A stretch of 64,000 nucleotides of DNA from the NCBI GenBank assembly GCA_016987375.1, contig PJRA01000412.1, forward strand, positions 974,408 through 1,038,407. The letters run 5' to 3'. Origin of the DNA: Brachionus koreanus (taxonomy: Eukaryota; Rotifera; Eurotatoria; Ploima; Brachionidae). Below, in pieces: positions 1-12,186 of this stretch. How positions within the stretch are numbered: position 1 is the first letter of the stretch; each line of letters begins with the position of its first letter. Under the pieces are notes generated by a model. It was not told where the DNA came from, ran no database searches, and worked only from the letters and a program-made list of their open reading frames with translations. The position numbers were made by a program, and so were the translations under genes.

Positions 1-41
1 AAAATATAAAAACTGAATGGCTATTGAATAGGAAAAGAATT

Positions 42-3000
42 TTAATCTCCCGGATTTCTGTAACACGGCTGAGTGTTAATGAAATAGTCATTAAAAAAGT
101 GGTAGAGAGCATCGAACGTGGGTCGTTGCTGCGGATCTTCGTGCCAACATTTAAGCATCATGCTGTAATAAGCATCCGTACAAAGTCCTTGCGGCTTGGG
201 CATTCGATAGTGATTTTCTTTTACTTCATAAATTACTTGAGGATGTGTCATTCCGGGATAAGGATTCGCACCAAGAGTTATTAATTCGTATAATAAAATG
301 CCAAACGACCAAACGTCTGATTTGATTGTATAAGCTCGAAGACCTGAATGTGGATCGACTGTAAAGACTTCCGGCGCGGTCCATTTAACCGGAAATTTAT
401 TAGACTCATCTTGGCTGAGCTCTAATTTATCATTGTTGTTCAACATTTGTGCAAAACCAAAGTCTGCTATTTTGACTATATTACGTTCACCAACTAGTAT
501 GTTCCTTGCAGCTAGATCTCTATGTACGCAACGAGATCCTTCTAGATACTTCATGCCGCAAGCAATTTGAGCGGCCATGTCTATTATTTCTTTAAAGTTC
601 AAATGCATTCCTTCGCCCTCTCTCATATATTTTAACAATGAACCATTACACATGTACTCGGTCACTATGTAAACTGGCTCGCCAATTGTGCATACACACC
701 ATAGTTTAACTAATTTTTCGTGACGAAGTTTTTTCATAATTTCAAGCTCTTTTCTAAATTCTTCTTTGCGCGCTTCCTCTTTTTTCACATTTCGCTTTTC
801 GGCATCACTAAATTTCAAGGTTTTTACGGCGACGACAAATCTTTCCCGCCATAAGCCTTTGTACACCTCGCCAAAATTGCCTGCACCGATCATGGGCCCG
901 AGTTTTATATTGGCTCGGTCCTCCTCCCAAACGTCCTTGAAGCCCACAAAACTAGTCACTTTTTGACAAGGCTTGGTCAAGACTCTGCACAAGCCATTTG
1001 CCGCTTCTATTCTCACTCAAATTTTAAGAAAAGAAAATACAAAAATACAAAAATTACTTGAATAAAATTCAACTAGTTCATCTAAAGAGTTGAATCGATT
1101 TCGGGTGGAAATGTAGCAACCACCGGAATCGATTTTCCTAATGCGATAGTGTTTGGTATGACGCTGTTTTTCATCATTGTAGTCAAGTATTGACAAAGAC
1201 CAGCATTTGCCATTGTCTTGCTCGGACTCACGAATCAAAAAGACACCCGGTTCATTGTCCAAATATTCCAAAAGACGTTCAGCCTCACGACGAGATGTAT
1301 TTGGGAAAAACCATCTTTTAGTTGAAAAAGAAAACATTTAAAAATGCTAAAAAAATTCATAGGCCAACATAAAGATATTAAATTTGACGAACGTGAATTT
1401 TAGTAGCAAAACGCCTTTGTTTATTTATAAGTTTATTTATAAGAAAGGGCGGCAAGTGAAGCTCCTTAAATTTTTTCTTAAATAAAAAAATTCTAAATTA
1501 ATTAAATAATTTAAATCGACTTCATTCAAAATAGATAATTTTTTCATTTAAAATTTTTTTTGGTTTTTATTTTAATCTTAGTTAAAAAATTTACATAAAA
1601 TTGTAAGACAAAAATTTCATGTCAATTATCAACAAAAAAAAATTGAAATGAAACTTTACAGGAATTGATTAAGTATTCAACCAAATAAACTTTATTTTGT
1701 CCCGTAAATCTATAAAAAATGTCACTAAGACATATTAATTAGATATTAAGCTAACATTTTTTAGTATTAATTTGGTATTTTGAAAAAATCACAAATAATA
1801 AACTAGATTATTTAGTTTCAAATGTGATTCACCACTTTTGATTAAGTTTATATAAATATATATTTATTATTATAATTTGATTATGGAAGCTTTTAACTAA
1901 AAAATGAGACGTTCTTTTCAAAGAAGAATTTAGTGATACTGCTGTCATCTGGTATGTGAAGAAGTTCCAAAAACTCAAAGCTCAATTTGACCTGTTTTGA
2001 TTTAAAAAATAAAAAAAAAATAATTTTTTTCAATAAAATTTTATTAATATTGGAAATTTTTTTTTGATTCAAGGGAAAGGTGTCTGAAACTAAGTTGAGT
2101 ATCTTATTTAAACTGTCTTTATTTCAAATCTTCATTTTTTAAACAAAAATTTTTCCAAAAAAATAATTGTTTTTAAATATTGCTTTTGGAAACAAGAAAA
2201 TAAATTTAATATATTTTTAAATTTTCTTATTTTTGACTGATTTTTAAAATAGCTAGAACATATAATTCAATCTCTGACTTTAAAAAAAAAGTCTCTAAAT
2301 CAAGCATATAAAATCTACTATTTGTTTAGGTTTTGTTTTAATAAATATTCGAAAAGACTTAGTTGTTGCTTATTAATTCTATTCTCATTGAATAAGCCTT
2401 TAAATAAATCAAAATGCACAATATATTCATGAACTAGAAACCAATTTTTTAATTCAATTAGAAAAAAAATTAAAAAAATTTTTTTTTTCTAGACTAAAAT
2501 AAAAAATATTCAAACCTTTCAAATTTTAGCCTGGTCATTTTTGAACTAACATTAGAGAAAGTCAAGTAATATGTTGATATTTCTTGTTAGTGATTTGGCC
2601 TAACGAGAAAAAACTAGTTAAAGTTATATTCGAAAATTTTTTTAATTAATTTCGTGACAAAAAACCTTATTAGAAATTTGTATATTTAAATTAATAATTA
2701 AGCCAAAATCAAACTAACAAGGATTAGCATTTGTAATTGCTGTGTGTGTGTGTAGAGGTTAATCCCTAGGAATAACAATGGTCCAGTACAGTCTTAATCG
2801 AACTTACTCTTTTATTTGAAGGTCGTCAATTGTTGTGATGTAATTAAATGGTACATAACCGGTTTCTTTGGTTCGTAAATTTTTAGCCAACCACCAGTCT
2901 GGATGGCTCTTGTCTATCACAATTAGTTGATCGTTTTTCTTAATGGTCATGTCATCTTTGGTGGCACTTTCATAATCAAACAAAGCAATGTAATTTGGCT

Positions 3001-3406
3001 TCTCTAACAAGGAATTCGAATGAATGCCATTAGAAAGCAAATGTTTGTTGTTGACGATTTGGTTAGACGACGATTGTGTTAGTAAAGAATTAGACATGCC
3101 ATTTAGAATAGCCGAGGTTGAGCAAAAGCTTCCGTTTTGGGTGTGCGGTATACCGTTCTGATGATGCAGCTGCTGAAGCAAAATATTCTGATTGTTGTTC
3201 GAATTGATTACATTTGGCGAGTGATTCATCATGGGGTACTGATGATGGGCACTGGTCAGCCCAAGACCATGTCCATTTGAAGCGTTTTCCAAGTTGCCCT
3301 TTTGAATTCCCAATTTGTAAACTTGCTCTCGATTGGAGCTTGTTTTGTATGCGTGATGACCACTGTGATTGTCGGCGCCTTTGTTTGCCGGGCATATGTT
3401 TCCCAT
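42..3406 (-). CDS. Src-family non-receptor tyrosine kinase
   Basis: Three coding exons on the minus strand: 3406-2808, 1314-1058 and 1006-42; introns are 1493 and 51 nt. The spliced frame is 606 codons plus stop. The N-terminus MGNICPANK has the SH4 pattern (Gly2 for myristoylation, Cys5 for palmitoylation). Residues about 10-137 are a long N/S/H/Q-rich unique region, which explains the length (usual family size is 500-540). SH3 is at about 138-195 (ALFDYES, WWLA, GYVPFNYI), SH2 at 201-290 (FLIRES) and the kinase follows: GAGNFGEV loop, VAVK lysine, HRDLAARN, DFG, KWTAPE. The C-tail ends CYRNPGD, keeping the Csk-type inhibitory tyrosine. The activation loop has DFGFAQ instead of DFGLAR and no tyrosine up to KFPVKW. 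HRDLAARN, rather than HRDLRAAN, resembles the Frk/Brk side of the family. The protein should act at the inner plasma membrane. No poly(A) signal is seen in the 41 bases left after the stop. Confidence 0.95.
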
Positions 3407-6400
3407 TCTCTTTGCACAATATCCAGTACTGAATGGACTACAAGATCATTATTGCATTACGCATGAACCGTTCGGTTAACGGGATCTAAACGAAAAAGAG
3501 TGTTCGTTCAAATTTGGTTTAGTTCGAATAGAAAAACAAAATAAATAATTTCTAGCTAGCCTCGTTTGGAGAATTAAGTCTAAACTAAAAATATAGATTA
3601 ATTATCATATTTAATATATTAAGATTTTTCTGTACTAGTGGTCGATTGATGTAGCTAGCTATTTGTTTAAGAAAAGTATTGTTGAGTTATTCGCATATGA
3701 TTGTTGGTAATTATAATTTTTCATTAAAATATGGACCAAACTTATTCGTTTGTTCTCTCTTTGTTCTCTCACTCTCGCTCTCGGCTTCTTTATCCTCTTG
3801 GCTTCAAGACCAAAATATTTTTGTACACAAATAGAGCTAACTACTTAGCTATTTTACTGTATGTTTTATTAAAATTTGTGGCTTTTCTCCCTCTCCTCAT
3901 CTTTATAGTTTGCTTACAAAACTATCAATTGAATTTTTTTCTTTTAAACTAAAAATTTTTAATTATAAATTATAATAAAATCATCGGTTCTTTCACTGGA
4001 AGTCGATATTATAAATATCATCTAGTAAATGTGATTTATAAACATTGAAAAATTATTTTTTTTTCCAAAAGTTGACTTATTTTTAAAAAAGAAAATAATC
4101 AAGAAGCATTTTAAATATTTTTTCGAATTGATTTTTTATCTCTTGGAATTATTTAAATATATGATAATCGATATTTTGACGCTGAAGGGCGTAAAAGACT
4201 GTCTTAATGCAAACTTAGATTTTTTAATTATAAAATTTAGCCATTCGGAAAAAAAAATTTTAAGGTGTAAAAATGATGATTTTATTTTCAATAGATGATT
4301 CTTGATATCTTGTTAAAATGTGCGTTCAAAAGTCATGGGCATTTTATTAAAAAAAATTTTAATTACAAAGAGATTTTTACATAAATTCATAAATTGCATG
4401 TCTAAAATTAAAAAACAAAAAAGATAAATATTTAATTTTTATTTCCCAAAATTATTAAAGCACAATAAATAAATTCCCATATTTGAATAATATTTGAAGT
4501 AGTCCTAATTAAATTGATAATAAAATATTTATGATTTTTTAGATTATTCGAATACGAAATTAAAACATGATTTTTGTCCATGTTTCTCCAAATTTAATTT
4601 AGTTAATTTCGATTAATAAAAAATTAATTCCATTAACCAAAGTTCATAGTTCAAAGTCTAATAACCCTAGCCACTTGAATGCTGAGATTCAACTTATCTT
4701 AATGATTTTTAAAACTTAATGCTGATCAATTTCTCTTCATTCACTATCAAGCTATTACTTTAAATCAATTTTAAAAAATGCTAATATTTCAAATAAAGAC
4801 TTCTATTCTATTCATTTTTGGCACGATTTATAGAAAACAAAATTTATTACAAAAACAAAGTATTTTAATTTTTCTAAGATAATATTTTTCTATTAGATTA
4901 GTTTTTATTACTTTTTTAACTGCTTTAAATTTTACAATGTAGTTCATAGATTTTTATAGTTTGTTTGAAAACATGATAATTAATAATTAGCATGCAAATA
5001 GCTAATTTAAGAAAATTTCACTGAAATAAAAAAAATTTACTTTTTAAGTGTCTTGAAACTAGAGAATTTAAAATTTTTAAAAAATCAAATCTAGCTATAT
5101 GCCGTACATTTTAAAACAACTCTAAAAAATGAGCGCTTCATCTAGATCATAATTGAATAACTTTATTAAAGCTATGATTTTTATTTCATGTTTTTGACTA
5201 AAAAATATTCAGTCATATATTTTTTAACCTTATTTTTAAAGCATGCTGATATTCTAACCCAGAATTCATATAGAATCAATTAATTTTGTTAAGTTTTCGC
5301 TCTGAATAGCATATTTTTAACTTAATAGTAAACAAAAAATGAATATATATTCAGTCAAATAGTTCGAGTTATAATATATGATTTTCACTTAATTGATCTA
5401 ATTAAAAATAAAAATGTGTCTGAAATTAGTATATGTTGCCACAAATATTTTTCTAAATATTATTTTTTAAGTTCAACAACAAGATAAAATAATATGCGTA
5501 AAAAAATATTGTTTATTGTAAGTTTATACCCAAAATGAATAAATTAATTCAAAAAACACTTGAATTTTTAATTTAAATAAACTTAAAATGAAGTCAATGA
5601 ACAGATAGGTTGAAACAATTGCTTTAAGTTAAATGATGTGTCGTCTTAAGAATTAAAATAGGCTTTAAGTCATTTAAATTATAAACAGATTTAAATTTGC
5701 GTTGTCAAATCATAAAAAAAAAAAATAATTTTAAGCTTGTAATAAAATTTTTAGACAAAAAATAATTATGAATAGATCATAAATTTTTCTCAATTATTTT
5801 CAACCATAATAATTCAACACATATTTTAATTAATAATTTTAGGTGTACAAAAACACTCTAAAAAATAAACAATTAACTAGACTTAATTGTTTAAAAACAC
5901 GATTTTTAACAAGCAAATAATCAAAGAATAATTTAAACACATGTAATTCGAGAATTAATATAGATTAATCAAATACTTTTCATTTGTTTTTGTCTAATTT
6001 CAATTCGGAAAATCGTGATCAAACACAGTGTTGAGAATCATTAATTCGTCAAGGGAAAATGCTTTAACAAATAAATAATGGTGACCTTTTTTATAGTCTA
6101 GCCTATTCATAATAGTTTATTAGTTTTTCTCTTATAATTAATAGCCGTTTTGAATTCATAAATATAATTATTAAAAAAATCTAGACATTAATTTTTGTGA
6201 TTTTTTCTATTATACAATTTCTTAGAAATCTAACAAAACGGTTTGTTTTTTAAAAAGATTTTAAATAAATACAAATTTTTAGAATATATTTCTACATCTC
6301 AGAAAGTGACACTAAGATACAACTAATTTAGTTTTTGACGTAAACCCGCAGTCAGCGAAAATTAGGGATATTTTATATACTATTGTATATTGAATAATCT

Positions 6401-7194
6401 TAATCATTTTTTTGTATATAACAAACTGAATTTTTTACTTAATTGTAAAATGAATATTTAACTGTCCATTTTTCTTATTTCAATTTGTCCATGGGACTTA
6501 AACTTTAATTAAATAAATAAAAAATAAAATACTTGGTTAAAAGAAAGTCAAAATTTTGGATATTTTTTAATCTTTAATTCAATAAATTTTATTTCAAAAC
6601 TTTCTAATCAAATATAAAGGTAAAAATAAAATCCTTTTTTTTAGATTGATATATATTTTTTAACTCATTGAAGAAGATTCAAAAATTATATTGATCTTTA
6701 AAAAAACACTAAAAAATTAAAAATAAGATCGTAAAAATTGTGATCCAAAGAAATGATGAACGGTCAGATAACTAGCATAAATTTATTATATAAAAATTTC
6801 AATTATTTAATCTATCAATTTACCAAATGATTTTTATTTAATCATGTCATGTGGCTTATAAAATTTTTACAATAGATAATTTGGAAACTATTGATTCATT
6901 TAAAAATTACTGTCTCTTTTAGTTAATAGATTGATAAGTGGTCTCTTTCCAAAAAAAATCTGCATTTCTGTAGATTACTTTAAAATTTTTATAAAATAGA
7001 AATAAAAAATTTCTAATTTAAATTTAAGAATATTATAATCCTGATGCTGCAAATTAACCACCGATTAGGCTTACGAATACTCTAAATTAAATTTAACATC
7101 AGGAAGAAAATATGAGAAAAAGAAAAGAGAAGTGGAAAAAAGAAAAGAAAGAAAAAAAAAATAAAAATTTTTTACTTGAAATAAATGAAATGCT
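3407..7194. other. AT-rich intergenic stretch, no gene seen
   Basis: This lies 5' of the Src-family kinase. Both strands show only short AT-driven open frames without domain-like composition. The kinase promoter and any non-coding first exons should lie in its left part, but no motif is clear enough to name. Confidence 0.6.
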
Positions 7195-7215
7195 AATATG
7201 TATATGTATATGTAT
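7101..7215. repeat. Purine tract followed by a TATATG hexamer repeat
   Basis: Positions 7101-7167 are almost uninterrupted A/G on the plus strand. Three copies of a TATATG-type hexamer follow at 7195-7215. This is low-complexity sequence with no visible function. Confidence 0.7.
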
Positions 7216-7261
7216 AGACCTGTATAACTAAATTCAACACGGACTAATTTTTTTTTTTTAT

Positions 7262-7337
7262 AGCTACCATAGCCAGACTAAAGCTAGTCTCGCTTCGCAG
7301 GTATCCTGCTGTAGCTTATCATTATTATTATTATTAT
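7262..7337 (+). repeat. Possible retroelement 3' tail: three-way-junction fold plus (ATT)n
   Basis: Outer stem AGCTAC (7262-7267) pairs with GTAGCT (7311-7316). It encloses two perfect hairpins: GACTA-AAGC-TAGTC (7276-7289) and GCAGG-TAT-CCTGC (7297-7309). A short ATT repeat follows at 7321-7337. The block is clearly richer in GC than its surroundings. A stem-loop followed by a short simple repeat is typical of the 3' end of some LINEs and their partner SINEs, so a truncated retroelement tail is my best reading. A structured non-coding RNA is the alternative. Confidence 0.4.
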
Positions 7338-8228
7338 AGTTATGCGAAAAATTTTTTAAAATCTATTTGATGAATTTATTAGTTTAATTTTTGTCAAATT
7401 GGTTAAAAATAAATGCAAAAAAATTCAATTGATTACACATACCGCAGTTAAAAAGTACTATATATGTGAATTAATTTATATGTATAAAATTATTTTTAAA
7501 ATTGAATTAAATGATTAAATGAATAAGAAAAATAAATTACAAAAAAGAGGTTTTTTGAATTGAATCTAATTTTTGGGTTGTTTGACATCTTCTCGTGTGT
7601 TATTTCTTTCAAACTTTACATTCAAAAGCTTAAAGATGTATATAAACAATAAATTATAATTAACTAATGACTTGCTTCGTTTGAAAAATAGAATAAAAAA
7701 GTAGAACCAAAAACCAAAAGAAGTTATGATAGAATAATGGTTTTAAAATACAACACGTTGAATTAGGTATCACGATAGAAAAGTAGAAATAATAGAGAGA
7801 AGATTCACTAGCATTGAGTGATATTTTACATAAAGTGATATTCACTAGCATTGAGTTGCAAGTTTTGTAAGCTTCATATTTTGATCAACAATAAATTATA
7901 GTGATTCATGGCCATGAATATTGATCGTTCGATAGCTAATTTTCTTTTCTGTAAAAATCATAAAAATTACCTAATAATCTATTTATAATCTATTAATTGA
8001 AATACGAAAAAATAAGTTATCAAATAAAATTTACATTTTACAATTTATAATCAGATATTTGTATTTAACCAAATTCAAATAATTCCTATAATTTTAGTTG
8101 AACTTTTTTCAAGTTTTTTTTGAAACTTATAAATTTGAAAATTATGAACTAATTTGGGTTATCTAAAAAAATTATTTTTACATGAAAAATATCTGAAAAA
8201 TCTGTAAAATAATCTGATAACATAAAAA
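7338..8228. other. AT-rich spacer upstream of the ZCCHC10 homologue
   Basis: No coding signal was found on either strand. The ZCCHC10-like promoter is expected here; no core element could be identified. Confidence 0.5.
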
Positions 8229-9139
8229 ATGCCCAAATTACCACGAGCCATTCAAAAAATGAAGTAATAAACTATAACACAAAAAACCTGTATTTAATTT
8301 TTAATCTCGTAAAGACAAACTGAGAATGTTGAAAACGTTCGATGTCAAAAATGCTTGGAAAAGGGTCACTGGACATACGAGTTAATAAATTACCAAAATA
8401 ATTCTTAAATATTTTTTAATTTCAGCTTAATTATATAGATGTACTGGAAAAAGAAAATATTCTGAGCGGCCATCTAGGTCCAAAATGTTGAAAAAAAAAG
8501 TCAAAGAGGTTGAAAATCAGCAGAAATCACAATTATTGTAAGAAAAATAGCTCCTGTTTAGTTTAAATGCTTTGTTTGAGATTTTTCAAAATTTAGAAAA
8601 CTTCAAGAAGCAATTAAACATGATTATGAAGCAAGAGAAATTGAAAACTCAGAAGGCAAAGCGTAAAATTTTTGGTTTATAGAGTTAAATTTCATTGTGA
8701 ACCAGTTCCATAAAAACAGGATTTTAAAAATTACAACCCTAGCTTTAGCTGATCTTTGATTATGATATTTTATGTAGACTAAAAAAAAATCTATGAGCAT
8801 TATAAAAAGTTTGAAGAAATTCATTTTTTATAACGCTGTAAAAAGTCTTTTATGGAAACTAATTTGCAAGCAAATGTTGACTTAAACATACAAGCTCATT
8901 TTAACTTTAAAAGGGATGATGTCATCAAAATTGATGGAAAATCTAGTCAGGCTTCTTCACACGAAAATACCGGTTCAACTAGCACTGGCTCTAGCTCTAG
9001 CAGTAGCAGTAGCAGTGAATCAAATAGTGAAAATTCTTCCGATGACTCGAGCTCCTCATCTTCTAGTAGCTCTAGTAGCTCAAGTAGCTCAAGTGAATCT
9101 AGTGATGAAGAAAATGAAAGAAAGAAACTTAAACGGTGA
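8229..9139 (+). CDS. ZCCHC10: ZCCHC10-like zinc-knuckle protein
   Basis: Assembled from short exons: 8229-8263, 8315-8380, 8439-8537, 8597-8662 and a last exon ending at the stop 9137-9139. Introns 1-3 are 51, 58 and 59 nt. Splicing gives a CX2CX4HX4C knuckle (CQKCLEKGHWTYEC) whose last Cys is contributed by exon 3. It is followed by TGKRKYSERPSRS, which matches the conserved block of animal ZCCHC10 proteins as I remember them. Exon 4 adds a charged helix. The last exon encodes a long Ser/Glu/Asp tract ending in ERKKLKR, as in the family's Ser-rich tail. The start ATG gives MPKLPRAIQKMK before the knuckle. The 5' edge of the last exon is not resolved; it lies between 8663 and 8947 (candidates 8914 and 8947 keep phase). 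Family function is poorly known; nucleic-acid binding is inferred from the knuckle. Confidence 0.85.
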
Positions 9140-9210
9140 AAATTAATGTGTAAATAATTTTTTTTTAAAGATAGTCAAAAATTATTAATGTATTCTACAC
9201 TGTATGATGT

Positions 9211-9216
9211 AATAAA
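9211..9216 (+). promoter_or_regulatory. Poly(A) signal AATAAA for the ZCCHC10 homologue
   Basis: A canonical AATAAA lies 72 nt after the ZCCHC10-like stop codon, in the right orientation. AT-rich sequence produces such hexamers by chance, so support is positional only. Confidence 0.45.
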
Positions 9217-9427
9217 AATTTAAATTTTCAAAGTTATCAATTTTAATGAAAAAAAATTAATTGTTGCAAACAATTTTTATTTTCTTATAAAATTATTCGA
9301 AAAAAATTCAATCAAATAAATTTTTAATTTTGACAAAAGCTGTTAGTGTCAAAATTTCAAAAATATCAGAAATAATTAAAATTTGAACAAAATATACTCT
9401 TTCGAATTTATTTCCTTAAAAAAATTG

Positions 9428-9950
9428 GGAAAAGGCTTGTGTCACTCCTCTTCATAAAGGAGGAAACAAATTACAACCTTCAAATTATCGACCGATCTCG
9501 CTGACTTGTATCCTCTGTAAAGTCTTGGAAGGTCTAATAAAAGAGGTCATGCTCAAACTCTTACTTGAAACTTTAAACGTAAATTTTACGGTTTTGGTAA
9601 GCGTTTGATAAACTGGATAAGTTCATTTCTAACTGGGCGATCACAACAAGTCGTGCTTGGTGAAACAAGGTCAGATTGGGCTGAAGTCACAAGTGGAGTC
9701 CCTCAAGGTTCTGTTCTTGGTCCCATTTTATTCATTATATACATAAGTGATTTACTTGAAAGTATCCACAACAACTCGAAAGCGTACGCTGATGACAATA
9801 AGATTTTAACCACAATAGTAGATTCTTCTTCAAATTACAAGTTACAACTCGACAAGTTCAGTTCTGAACTGTTCTTCTCTAAGTTATTTCTGGCTGTTTT
9901 GAATTTCTCTTTCCTTGTATTGCTTATAAAATGCGTCTATCATCATTAAA
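9428..9950 (+). pseudogene. Decayed LINE reverse transcriptase (ORF2 fragment)
   Basis: One frame from about 9428 reads CVTPLHKGGNKLQPSNYRPIS, the classic start of the RT fingers in CR1/Jockey-like non-LTR elements. A shifted frame from about 9602 reads INWISSFLTGRSQQVV, then SGVPQGSVLGPILF and YADD. The segment between them, which should contain the FxxAFD catalytic motif, is missing, and the frame changes at the junction. After the YADD block the reading degenerates. It is a dead internal piece of an element; no ends or target-site duplication were found. Confidence 0.9.
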
Positions 9951-10306
9951 AACTTCTGTTTTTGCAAAGTTATTCATGGCACTTCTGCAACAATCGGATC
10001 TATATAGTAGAAAAAATTGTACAAGAATGATATAAAGATGTAAATTAGTATCCAGACTGAAAAAACTTCGACATATTCCATAATTTTAAGAATGCGATGA
10101 ACTTAAAATTTTCATCTCCAACAACAATAACCTATGGAATTTTTGCTAATAGAATAAGTTTATACTTTAAACCTTAAATTCCTAAATTTTCTGTTGAAAA
10201 AAAAAATTAAGGGTGAAACTATTGATTTGAAATCTAGGTAGAGCGAAGTAAACTTAGGGTTTAAAGTATCATCTGTAGAGTTAAATTCATCCAGGTCTTT
10301 TTTTTT

Positions 10307-10740
10307 TTATTGGTGGTTTGACTTATTGATGAAAAATTTATTGATCAGAACTTTGGAGCGTGTTTCTATTGAGTCAAATATTAGCTTGTTGTTCATGTCA
10401 ATGATTTCAGTTTTTGATTGAAAAGAATTTGGTGTGTCTAAAAATTTTTTTTGGAGTTTTTGAAGAACTGATGATATTTTTAGCGTCGAACAACATAGTG
10501 CAATAAGCGTAAGCGAAGATCTAACTAAAAGCTTTTGAAAATGACTTTGCATAGATCGAAGGAATCTTTGAGTTTTAGGCCTTTGATTCTACGAATGAAA
10601 TTGATTTTTGATATAGCTCTTGAGCTGTTAATTCTGTAAGGTTTTTGAAGCTGAGCTTTATGGAGGTCGAATTTGATACCCAAAATCGTTCGGTAACGGG
10701 AATGGTTTCAGTGGAATTGGATGGTGGCTGAGAAAAAGGC
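10307..10740 (-). pseudogene. Decayed LINE ORF2 C-terminal fragment
   Basis: Read on the minus strand, successive frames give ILGIKFDLHKAQLQKP, INFIRRIKGLKL and then, after a stop and frameshift near 10530, a block resembling the region after the RT palm of non-LTR elements (K-LQKKFLDTPNS, ETRSKVLINK). The orientation is opposite to the fragment at 9428-9950, so they are not one simple insertion. The identification rests on the spacing and pattern of LGI-F, IR-IK-L and LQK motifs rather than on a catalytic site. Confidence 0.6.
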
Positions 10741-12186
10741 TGAGTTTGTATTTTGACTGATAGTTTCTATTAAAAAAATATTATACAAATACTATTAAAA
10801 CAATAAAATTTGAGACAAATAAATAAATTTTAAAAGACTTTTGGAATTTTATTTTTTAAGTAATTTTTTTCGATTATAACAAAAATCTGGGAATATAATT
10901 TTTTAATAATATAATTTTTTAAGTAATTTTTTTCGATTATATTTTTTCAATTTACACTAGAAAAATTTTAAATCCTCGTATCTTTTGAATGGATTTTTCA
11001 AATAAATTTATCTTTTTTGAATTATGTATATTTAAAAATTTTCTTTAAAAAAAGATACTACTTTATAAAATTATGGAAATTAGAATAAAAAATTTAAACA
11101 TTAATAAGCCTAAAAAATCTAAAGGTTAATTAAAATTTTTTTTCAGCACTAGAAAGCCTGAAGCTCGAATTTATTTTATAAAATTTTATTTTGAAAGAAA
11201 TAAAATTTTATAAAATAAATTTTGAAAACATAGCATCTTGTTTTTAATGCTTAAAATATTTGGAGTAATTTTTTATGTTTTATTTTTTGGAAATAAATAT
11301 TAAATTTGAAATTTTTAATTTTTGAATCAGCTGGGTTTCCTTGTGCCATTAAGATTTAGAATATAAAAGCTTTTCAAGTTCTCAAAGTCCTTTAGGGTAT
11401 AGAACACACTAAGAAATATCAATCAATCAAGTCTTCTAATTTCGGTGATATTTCAACTATCTTATTTTACTAAATTTTAGCTTATAAATTAATCTTAAAC
11501 TAATAACTTGAAAAAATTAAATTATAAAAAATTTTCATTTAAATTAAATGAGCTTAAATTTTGTTTTATCTCATTTCAAGGACACTGAGTCAAATAACTC
11601 ATTAGCTTTTTCAATGTTTTTTATTTCTTCTTCTATAACACTTCCATATGCCATATCATGTATACTCCTTTTTGATATTGGTTAATCAGGGATTTAAACT
11701 TTAAAACTTTTTAATTCTATTAATTTCTATTAACTTTTAATTCTTTTTTTAATAAGTTTATATACAGAAAAAAATTTGATAGCAGATTTAAATTTTTGTC
11801 TATTTATCAGACTAAATTAAATTTATAGAAATATGATTTAAATCACTTTCAATTGTCTTCATTCAGAATGCATTAAATATTTGCATGTAAAGAAAATTTT
11901 TAAACTAATTTAATATATGACTGCATGCATTCAATTATTCTTATGAAAAAATTGAGTTAAATTTATTAGCTGAATTTGTTGAAAATTTATAGTTGAAAAA
12001 TCACAAAATTATCTTTATCTTATTTTCATTTGTTTCTTAAAAATTAAGACATAATAAATAGACAATATTTTTTCTAAGTTTCATAAAAAAATAAAAAATT
12101 AAGAAAAAAATTCAAAATAAAAATATTGCATCATCATATTGAAAAAATATTAATCATAGATTGGCGATTAAACCAAGGATCCAGAT
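10741..12186. other. AT-rich spacer upstream of DRP1, nothing recognised
   Basis: No coding signal appears on either strand. There are local A/T-rich inverted repeats, such as the TTTTATAAAATTTTATTT-like palindromes near 11170-11220, which are expected at this base composition. Confidence 0.5.

Noticed and set aside
1007..1016. An acceptor at TTTGAG, ten bases earlier, for the Src kinase exon, adding three residues (MRI).
   Set aside because: The acceptor ending GAATAG (exon from 1006) gives FYSKAANGLC, which matches the family's YYSK-ADGLC without an insertion.
8916..9146. A 76-codon frame rich in Ala, Leu and Val.
   Set aside because: It is the shifted reading of the Ser codon tract of the ZCCHC10-like last exon.
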